Shown here in pieces: positions 59,101 through 64,000 of a DNA stretch of 64,000 bases; position 1 is the stretch's first letter, and every line of letters starts with the position of its first letter. The notes below the pieces were generated by a model. That model ran no database searches. It saw nothing but the letters and a program-made list of their open reading frames with translations, and was not told where the DNA came from. Source of the stretch: Symsagittifera roscoffensis (lineage: Eukaryota; Xenacoelomorpha; Acoela; Convolutidae); assembly GCF_963678635.1 (NCBI RefSeq), contig NC_087065.1, forward strand, positions 5,291,209-5,355,208, given 5' to 3'. The translations under genes and the position numbers were made by a program.

Positions 59101-60168
59101 TGCACGTGGCGTCATTCTTGCATGCCTGACTGAAGAATTGGTAAGCCTGAGAAAACTGACCCTCTTTGTACAACACACAGCCCTTGTTATTGAAGGCTAA
59201 AAAAACTAGTTATATAAAGAATCAATCCTACTAACCTCAACTTGATATAATCAAAACAAATCCAAAGACACAGAAACTAAAATGATGCTAACCATTGCTC
59301 TCCATTTAAACTTTCATACCGAAAGAAGGCAAAAAATAAGTGGTGATTCTTTAAGTTAAACATAAACTCTCATCCCAAATTTAATTCGAAGTAACTTTTA
59401 AACGGGACTCCTGTTTGCATACCTTGAGCATTGTATGGGTCCAACTCGACTGCAATTGTGGCATACTTCTGTGCCTGTTGAAGGTCATTTTGGAGGAAGA
59501 AGATGGCTGCCAAGTTAGTCGAGGCACTTCCCGCGATGTCAGAGCCCTTCTTGGCAAACTCCTTCAGGGTGTCAATGGCCTCGTTGAACTTCTTCATCTT
59601 CACATATGAGATGGCTTTGCTAATCTGGATCTCGTTGTAGAGATGTTTGTACTGTTCTGCTGTTTTCATTTGATCAGCAACCCAGTCGAATCCTGCAACA
59701 AAATAAACTATGAGAAGTGGCATACTTAGGAATTTTATGATGGCGGAAGGGGGCGATGTTTCGAAGAATTATATTGACTGAAGCTTTTTAGGTCAGCCAT
59801 TTTGATTTTTGACTCAAAATGACTTACATGATTGTTTTTCGATCAATTAATTAATCAAATTATGGAGCTTATCTCTGAAACTGATTCACTTGATAATCAG
59901 AAGGTTCAACAAATTTGACAAAAACAGATTTCCAAACAAAAAGAATCCACACGATTAAACTTTAAATAATCATGAGGACTTTTTGCCAGAAAGAATCATT
60001 GGCGTTTAATCACTCGCCTTGTGAGAACTCTGGCTCGATGCAGGGGGCTATGAGCTTGGCGGATCTGACCACCAACTGGTCAGCCTTGTCTCTTTTGCTC
60101 TTCTCGTAGTGGTACAGTCTGTCTCCTTTGATCGCATCCACCAACTCATTCCATTTAGTATCTGTCTT
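46859..60168 (-). CDS. IFT88: Intraflagellar transport protein 88 (IFT88/Polaris/Tg737), 3' ten coding exons
   Basis: Minus-strand exons: 60018-60168, 59423-59692, 59080-59196, 58572-58719, 55040-55151, 52651-52766, 52162-52280, 50689-50798, 49593-49777, 46859-47111. Phases join throughout, giving 526 residues and a stop. The protein is a TPR solenoid of the IFT-B core, needed for anterograde transport and cilium assembly. Family landmarks in order: SAKLIAPCIEPEFSQGFDW, NLAAIFF, FNNKGCVLYKEGQF, EALYNMG, KWLGSYYI..YEKAI.YFEKA, CYRRIGNYHRAFETYK, and the C-terminal ERPKTAAKK plus DEFADEELGDDLLPE, almost identical to vertebrate IFT88. Compared with the ~825-residue vertebrate protein, about 300 N-terminal residues are missing. 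Their exons must lie beyond 64 kb or are not recognisable in 60.2-64 kb, which is occupied by transposon copies. Introns are 0.2-3.4 kb and one uses a GC donor. Identification is very secure. Confidence 0.94.
47400..47475 (-). repeat. tRNA-derived SINE head
   Basis: On the minus strand GTGGAGCAAATATGAGTACG resembles an A-box region and GGTCGGAGATTCAAATCCG a B box; AGACTCCTAGTTAACTGG sits where the anticodon arm would be. A 5'-half fragment of the same type (GTCGTGGAGCAGATGTGAGA) lies at 47275-47310. Confidence 0.55.
47481..48528 (+). repeat. Family-C hairpin-ended repeat, copy C2
   Basis: Starts CTAGAGGCGCAGCTAATGCT and ends CATACCTGTTTCTTTTCAAA then CAGG. Same subrepeat architecture as C1 and C4. 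Confidence 0.7.
48696..48866. repeat. Long inverted repeat, 73-bp arms with 25-bp loop, built from tRNA-like SINE sequence
   Basis: Left arm 48696-48768 begins CTTGTGTAAATAGGGAAAAC and ends ACCCCATCCTGG; right arm 48794-48866 is its complement with about five mismatches. The arm-proximal GGGGTTTCGATTCC is B-box-like. The loop AGAGTAAGAGTCTCGCGTCG recurs just outside the right arm (48889-48912). Confidence 0.88.
48868..48935 (-). repeat. tRNA-derived SINE head
   Basis: Minus strand: CATGGCACAGATGCGACGAC (A-box-like), GCGAGACTCTCACTCTC (anticodon arm) and GGGTTTCGGGTGGGTC (T arm). Confidence 0.5.
49018..49110 (-). repeat. tRNA-derived SINE head
   Basis: Minus strand: GATGCAGATGCAAGCATATG, GAGACTCTTAACCTC and GGGAGGTTTGACTCC, in the order expected for D, anticodon and T arms. 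Same family as the pieces at 47.4 and 48.9 kb. Confidence 0.5.
49593..49777 (-). CDS. IFT88: IFT88 exon, Gly/Ser-rich linker
   Basis: 185 nt. Acceptor TGTGTAG|AGAAT, donor CCAG|GTTACC. Encodes a low-complexity segment (RIASGSSRRGSGVG, REGSGGSGRNIP). This corresponds to the variable, Gly/Ser-rich C-terminal region of IFT88 proteins. Confidence 0.88.
49778..50688 (-). other. IFT88 intron with a small hairpin
   Basis: Contains a perfect 12-bp inverted repeat TTTTCGGCTAGT / ACTAGCCGAAAA (49938-49974). Otherwise no recognisable feature. Confidence 0.5.
50689..50798 (-). CDS. IFT88: IFT88 exon, end of the TPR solenoid
   Basis: 110 nt. Acceptor GTTGCAG|GCCTC, donor ACAG|GTCAGA. Encodes LECLVQLSNDLGLKKEHEEY and the Lys/Glu helix that closes the solenoid. 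Confidence 0.92.
50799..52161 (-). other. IFT88 intron, AT-rich
   Basis: A SINE-body fragment GTGGCAACTAAGCCGACAAA is at 51094. Nothing else recognised. Confidence 0.5.
52162..52280 (-). CDS. IFT88: IFT88 TPR exon
   Basis: 119 nt. Acceptor TTGTCAG|GCCGG, donor GAAT|GTGAGT. Encodes CYRRIGNYHRAFETYKLIHR and RFPDNIE. Confidence 0.93.
52651..52766 (-). CDS. IFT88: IFT88 TPR exon
   Basis: 116 nt. Acceptor TTGTAG|GCGTTC, donor CCCA|GTGAGT. Encodes IIKWLGSYYIKMQVYEKAIM and YFEKAAVA, the best-conserved TPR of the family. Confidence 0.93.
53265..53416 (-). repeat. tRNA-derived SINE, family S, copy 1
   Basis: Head on the right: TTGGCCTAGAGGTAACACAG (A box) and GTCGGGGTTCGAGTATCG (B box) with normal spacing. 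Body to the left: AATTGTCGGATTATCGTTTG and GTCGGCGTAGTTGCCGC. About 150 bp, minus orientation. Confidence 0.7.
54160..54960 (+). repeat. Family-C repeat, copy C3 (right end not seen)
   Basis: Starts GGTTCCAGCTAAAACTGGAG then CCCGTTTGATAG, and continues with the subrepeat blocks. The terminal CCTGTTT hairpin is missing. Confidence 0.6.
55040..55151 (-). CDS. IFT88: IFT88 TPR exon
   Basis: 112 nt. Acceptor TTTGTAG|GCTGG, donor TGAC|GTAAGC. Encodes (W)LEMVAVTSGRHDPGICVALG and ENEAFKMYND. Confidence 0.92.
55480..55922 (-). repeat. Three SINE family-S copies in a row
   Basis: Copies at about 55480-55600, 55627-55756 and 55764-55922, all minus-oriented. Each has a B-box-like TTCGAAT element and a GTCGAC/AGCTTAG-containing body. 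The last one has both boxes (AAGCCTGGAGGTAACGAA and GAGCTCGAATCTGATC). Confidence 0.6.
56636..56798 (-). repeat. tRNA-derived SINE, family S
   Basis: Minus strand: GGCCTGGACGTAATACGG (A box) and GAGGAGTTCGAATCCTGACC (B box), with the body to the left (ACAATTCAACTTTTCTCG on the plus strand). Confidence 0.65.
57178..58159 (+). repeat. Family-C hairpin-ended repeat, copy C4
   Basis: Starts GAGACCAGCTGAAGCTGGAA and ends TACCTGTTTTTATCAAACAG then GAACTAGA. The right hairpin is CCTGTTT-TTATC-AAACAGG. Four tandem subrepeats begin near 57390, 57564, 57730 and 57883, each with a GTAGC..ATGCAGGGGAGCTTC box and a TTTTTGAGAAAA box. No open frame. Confidence 0.75.
58572..58719 (-). CDS. IFT88: IFT88 TPR exon
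   Basis: 148 nt. Acceptor TACAG|GTCTGG, donor ACTG|GTGAGG. Encodes LAAKSQGHLEEAKDRLEQLH and NAEVEYQLAEIYESMGDT. Confidence 0.93.
59080..59196 (-). CDS. IFT88: IFT88 TPR exon
   Basis: 117 nt. Acceptor TTTTAG|CCTTC, donor ATGG|GTTAGT. Encodes FNNKGCVLYKEGQFSQAYQF and CIEALYNM. Confidence 0.93.
59423..59692 (-). CDS. IFT88: IFT88 exon with GFDWV and TPR motifs
   Basis: 270 nt. Acceptor TTGCAG|GATTCG, donor CAAG|GTATGC. Encodes (G)FDWVADQMKTAEQYKHLYNE, AISYVKMKKFNEAIDTLKEF and ASTNLAAIFFLQNDLQQAQK, two TPR-like units. Confidence 0.93.
59722..59815. repeat. Family-D element fragment D6
   Basis: GGGGGCGATGTTTCGAAG and AGGTCAGCCATTTTGATTTT resemble the left part of D1/D4. Short and diverged. Confidence 0.4.
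60018..60168 (-). CDS. IFT88: IFT88, first exon visible in the window
   Basis: 151 nt starting in phase 0 after TTTTTTCAG. Encodes KTDTKWNELVDAIKGDRLYH and SAKLIAPCIEPEFSQ. The reading frame only joins the next exon if the donor is AAG|GCGAGT, a GC donor with otherwise ideal consensus. Confidence 0.88.
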
Positions 60169-61199
60169 CTGAAAAAAAACCACATAAGTTGCAAGTCACT
60201 ACAATTGAAGAAAGCGAATATAACTGATTGCTGTGTATAAAACTGGTTGCTGTGAATAAAATGCTCCTACCACTGTGATTAACGCACAAAAATGTTTAAC
60301 TGCAATTCGTAACTGAAAGCAAAAAATTGGCAAACGGTAAGCTTTGAAATTCAAGAAAATAATAAATTAGAACATTGGCAACAGACAGTTGGAGCAAAGC
60401 CAATGAGCCCAAGCAAACTTAAAAAATGTCCCACTCTTAAACCCCACGTTATTTAGCCCCCAATCTTTACACCCCCAACTTTATAACCCCGTAACAAGAT
60501 AACCCCAAAACAATTTAACCCCTTTTTAAAACCGATAATTTCTTTCAAAATAAGTCCTTTTTTTATAAGTAACGGAGTTTCCAATTATTAGTACTAATTG
60601 AGGCCTAAAAAGCCAGTCTTAATTCATTTGATGCCTCTAGCATCTCGAAAATAATTGCATTGCGATTAGTCAGAGAAATAATCCCTCTTTCAAGCGTTTA
60701 AAACAGGGATAAGCTACATGGTGCTAATTGAAAGCAACAAGAAATTTAAAAATTGTACATGAAATCACAGTGCCTTGCACTTGAACAATTGTTTTGGTGG
60801 GATCCCTCATACGCAAAGAACCGAATGCGCGAAAATAAAAATCAGCCAATCAGATTTCAGTAATCTAAAATTTGGAAAGAAAGTGAACATTTCCAGGGAC
60901 TGAAAATTGATCGAAAATAAAAACAGCAGAAATATTCAAAATTTTCAAATTGTAACTGACCGCCACCAAATTGGGACAACTTTTATATTTCAAGGGTTTC
61001 GTTATGAAAGAAGCAAAATATTGCTTCATTTAATTCATTTTAAATGAATGGCAATTGCTTCTTTTTAAAAATTGACTTTCGGCTAATTTTGTCTTCGGTC
61101 CTTGTCTCACAAGTTTTTTCGCCCATTCGTTCCTTCGCGCATGAGAAGAGTCCCGATTGTTTTACCATTCTAGGAGCTATATTTTTGAAGCGTCCTTCC
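60169..61199. other. IFT88 upstream intron, no exon recognised
   Basis: A CCCC-rich tract of degenerate TTTAACCCC units lies at 60433-60525. The rest is AT-rich. The missing IFT88 exons were searched for here by eye and not found. Confidence 0.4.
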
Positions 61200-61212
61200 A
61201 TTTCACTATCCC

Positions 61213-63470
61213 CAAAAGTCAAACCTATTAGTGGTATCAGACCACAAATATTATCGTAAACGTAAGAACAAAACCACTAACTGACTAAATGGAACTGCTT
61301 GAAATACCAGACTCGTAAATGCCGAGCACTAGCAACTACGGATGGCAAAAATGTTATTCAAATGAGGGGAGAGCACAATCACGACATATCTAAGGGAAAA
61401 TCTGATGATCGACTAGTTTTGGAAATGATCCAGGACCTGAGCGAGAGTAATACCCCGACCGTCGCAGTCGCCACAGCAATTCAGCCCATAACAGACAATA
61501 TTGCCACTCAATTAGCCCTACCAATTAAGGAGAATTTAGTTTGAATGCAGAACGCATGCGCAAGCAACAATAACAGGTTTAACCAGTGTCCCCAGCAACC
61601 AGAAATTTCGAAATAAAGGAGCTAGTTCAGAATTTTGTAAAAACTGACAGTGGACAAAACGATCACGAAAAAATTATTGTATTCAGCTACCCAGAAATGC
61701 TGCGTGTGCTCGAAAAGTCAAATTTTTGCTTGGCTGACGAAACTCAGAATATCACTCCTAAAATGTTTTATCAACTTTACTCTATACATGTTTGTCTTTC
61801 AAGGATATCCCCCGCTTGCATGTATGCCTTCTTACCATATAAAACGGAGAAATTATACCATCAAGTCTTAAAAGCCCTAAAACCTGAAAAAAATTGCTGG
61901 GTTTTGAGCAGGCCGCTCAAGCGTTTTGAAAAAATTTCCCGGAGTCCAAGCTGTCTGGATGTTTTTTTCATCTTTCTCAAAATTATATGAAAAATTGCGG
62001 AACTCGGATTAAGAAAGGAGTACGAAACAAACCACGAGCTTGCACTAGCACTTAAAATTTTACCCTCACTGCCTTTCGAAAAAAAAAGAAACAGGAAACT
62101 CGTACGATAAAATAGTCGAGGAAATTCAAATAGTATGCGATCGCACCATAAAAAAGTAGAAAAAGTTGAAAAAATGACGAACTCTGCCTGTATTCTGGTT
62201 CAATTACGTCTTGTCCCTAACCGAGAAGTCCTATTTCCCCCATTCATTGTGGAACCAAAGATGTGACAACATCCGGTTTGGCAAGAACAACAAATGCTGT
62301 TGAGGGCTAGCATTATGGCATACAGTCATTTCTAAAGGTTCACACTCAAGTAATTGGAAATTAACCGCAAACTTGCAAAAAGACGCCTCCCTTCAAAAAT
62401 TTAGTTTCTTTGAGGCCTCAAGCGGGCGCCAATTTACAAAACATAAAACTTTACGAGTCCTAAACGAAAAAGTGCAGAATATTATAGAGGTATAGGAAGA
62501 GAAAACTGATTTGCGCTATGGCGAACTTAAGCTAAAAATTTGTTCAATTGTTCTTTGCATATATTTTGAAATTAAAATATTGTTTGTCATTTTTTTTGAG
62601 AAAAGACGTCTCCTTTCAGCCTCCCGGAGACGTAAAAAATCGCATTGGCTCGACTCACATTTGAAAAATCCTGTCTCTAGGACTTTAATCCCCGAAGCAA
62701 TCACTCCTTTGGTGAGACTCTAGGTTGGGACTAGGGGATGGCAAACCCTTCGGACATTTCGTTGCATGTCGACAGTTCAAAAAAAATTGACAAAGTTTAG
62801 ATGGTTCGAAATTTTAGTTCAGTTTTAATTTAAAATGATTGGCATCTGAAGAAAAAATAGATTACATCGATCAAAGTTACTGGTCACAATCAATATTCAT
62901 TGCATAATTTATTTAAAGTCAACCAATTAATCTATTATTAGTAAGATTGTTCCAATATAAAGTTCAATTTTGGAGAAATCTAATCAAAGTCTAGACTATC
63001 GGCAAGGTCATTCTGTTCAAATCTGAACCGCACATACCAGCTTGCACGTTATTTCGTTTTGCTTTGCGAAAAATCTCGCAATTAAAGCTTTGATGTTTAT
63101 CGACGCTATGGCTTCGATTTCCGTAGCTTCAAGTACGTTTCACTTTGATTCTAAATTGCTATTAGAAAGGGGTTAATTTGTGGTGCGGTTATCAAATTCT
63201 GGGGTTATATGAGAGGGGGTTAAGAAGCACTTCAAAGAAAATCATTTCATGCCCCTAAAACTCGTTTAATTTCAAGATTAATTTATGATTGGCTCTCTTT
63301 TGATAAAATATCACAATTTGCGAAAACTGGAACAAAAGGTAAACTTTTTAAACCACTGAGAAAAATGAATATTCTTCGAAAAATGAATATTTTGAAACTA
63401 GAAGTCAATCATTTTTTCTGTAATCTTTTTAACTTTCGCTGTTGTATAGTGGAGTTTGCCTTCATTTTAA
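61213..63470 (+). pseudogene. MULE-type transposase with FLYWCH zinc finger, broken copy M1
   Basis: A FLYWCH domain is visible in two frames: DHKYYRKRKN (61240 onward), then, after a frameshift, KWNCLKYQTRKCRALATTDG and EHNHD (Cys/Cys/His-x-His ligands, 61284-61385). NAERMRKQQ follows with two stops, then the MULE domain in 61586-61990: FVKTDSG, CLADETQNITPKMFYQLY (first catalytic Asp kept) and LLPYKT-like FLPYKTEKLYHQVLKALKP. The next parts, ELGLRKEYE and LWNQR..NAVEG-stop-H, are in other frames. The copy is split by ~750 bp of unrelated DNA (62537-63288). Its last ~180 bp resume at 63289-63470. Inactive; an autonomous relative is presumably elsewhere in the genome. Confidence 0.8.
62537..63288. 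other. ~750 bp segment interrupting MULE copy M1
   Basis: Copy M2 is continuous at the point where M1 leaves (CTTAAGCTA) and resumes (TTGGCTCTCTTTTGATA), so this segment is an insertion in M1 relative to M2. It contains GGGGTTA-rich DNA (63165-63225). No termini or target-site duplication were recognised. Confidence 0.6.
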
Positions 63471-63479
63471 CAAATGAAA

Positions 63480-64000
63480 TCAACTAAAAGTTAAAAGAAT
63501 GCAAAATAAAATAAGTCCTATTCCCCCTTCACTATGGAACCAGAGAGATGCAGCAACATCCGGTTTGGCAAAAACAACAAATGCAGTGAGGGCTGGCATT
63601 ATGGCAAAATCATATTTTAGTGGTCCACACCCTAGTATTTGGAAAGTAATAGCAAATTTGCAAAAAGACGCCTTCCTTCAAAAACTTAGTTTTTTTAACG
63701 CCTCGAGCGGAAACCAATTTACAAAAAAGAAAACCTACCGAATCCTAAACGAAAAAGTGCAGAATCTTAGGCAGGTTTACGAAGAGAAAACTGATTTGCA
63801 TTTCTTTCACGCTATGGCGAACTTAAGCTATGGCTCTTTTTTGATAAATAAACACAATTTGAGAAAACTGGAACAAAAGGTAAATGTTTTAAACCACTGA
63901 GAAATATGAAAAATTGATTCTAATTTCGAAACTAGAAGTGAATCACGTTTTTCGCAACTTTTCAACTTTCGCTGTTAAATAGTGGAGTTTGCCTTCCTTT
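63480..64000 (+). pseudogene. MULE transposase C-terminal fragment, copy M2
   Basis: 133 codons open (63499-63900) with SLWNQRDAATSGLAKTTNAV, HPSIWKVIANLQKDAFLQKL and KKTYRILNEKVQNLRQVYEE, the C-terminal part of MULE transposases. The expected NAVEGWH motif is out of frame: relative to M1 one base is missing just before it and two more within the next ~25 bases, so the frame recovers. No N-terminal half is present. The right end shares GTGGAGTTTGCCTTC with the end of M1 and runs out of the window. Confidence 0.75.

Noticed and set aside
60433-60525. Telomere-like repeat
   Set aside because: TTTAACCCC-type units are irregular, few and interstitial. No TTAGGG-type periodicity.
61040-61259. Missing upstream exons of IFT88 in 60.2-64 kb
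   Set aside because: No segment on the minus strand resembles the N-terminal half of IFT88. The readable protein pieces there are plus-strand MULE transposase.

Overview
The window is AT-rich eukaryotic DNA. It has long, repeat-filled introns with GT-AG boundaries and no bacterial-type gene packing. The only host genes recognised with confidence are an intraflagellar-transport gene and an SLC35G-like membrane transporter. Together with FLYWCH/MULE transposons, APE-type LINE remnants, tRNA-derived SINEs and many MITEs, they suggest a ciliated animal, probably an invertebrate. The species cannot be named from the sequence alone.

Layout. 5.7-20.4 kb (minus strand): a six-exon, 340-residue SLC35G/EamA-type transporter, complete from ATG to stop. 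Its introns hold most of the repeats of the left third. Intron 4 contains a 4.1 kb minisatellite complex (8.9-13.0 kb) with 45, 12 and 11 indel-free copies of a 29-bp unit, separated by three copies of a ~435 bp block. Intron 2 contains a run of hairpin-ended family-A repeats. 20.4-26.3 kb: repeats, including a cluster of palindromic GCGGAATCCGC motifs and arrays of a GACCGTGCTCGACC motif. 26.3-28.0 kb (plus strand): a probable two-exon type II membrane protein that resembles a glycosyltransferase; the exon junction is uncertain. 28-46.8 kb: no host gene that I can defend. This stretch holds duplications, MITEs (one with a clear 9-bp target-site duplication), a probable Harbinger-like transposase fragment and a decayed LINE with endonuclease and reverse-transcriptase motifs. 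46.9-60.2 kb (minus strand): the last ten coding exons of IFT88, 526 residues, reading out of the window at the 5' side. Its introns carry a ~1 kb hairpin-ended repeat family and tRNA-derived SINEs. 61.2-64.0 kb (plus strand): two broken copies of a FLYWCH-containing MULE transposase.

The host genes show no functional linkage. IFT88 acts in ciliary transport, the transporter in an internal membrane, and the third gene probably in the Golgi. Gene spacing is dominated by transposable elements and tandem repeats. The most notable structures are the frame-neutral minisatellite, several long hairpins, the hairpin-ended dispersed families, and a GC-AG intron in IFT88.
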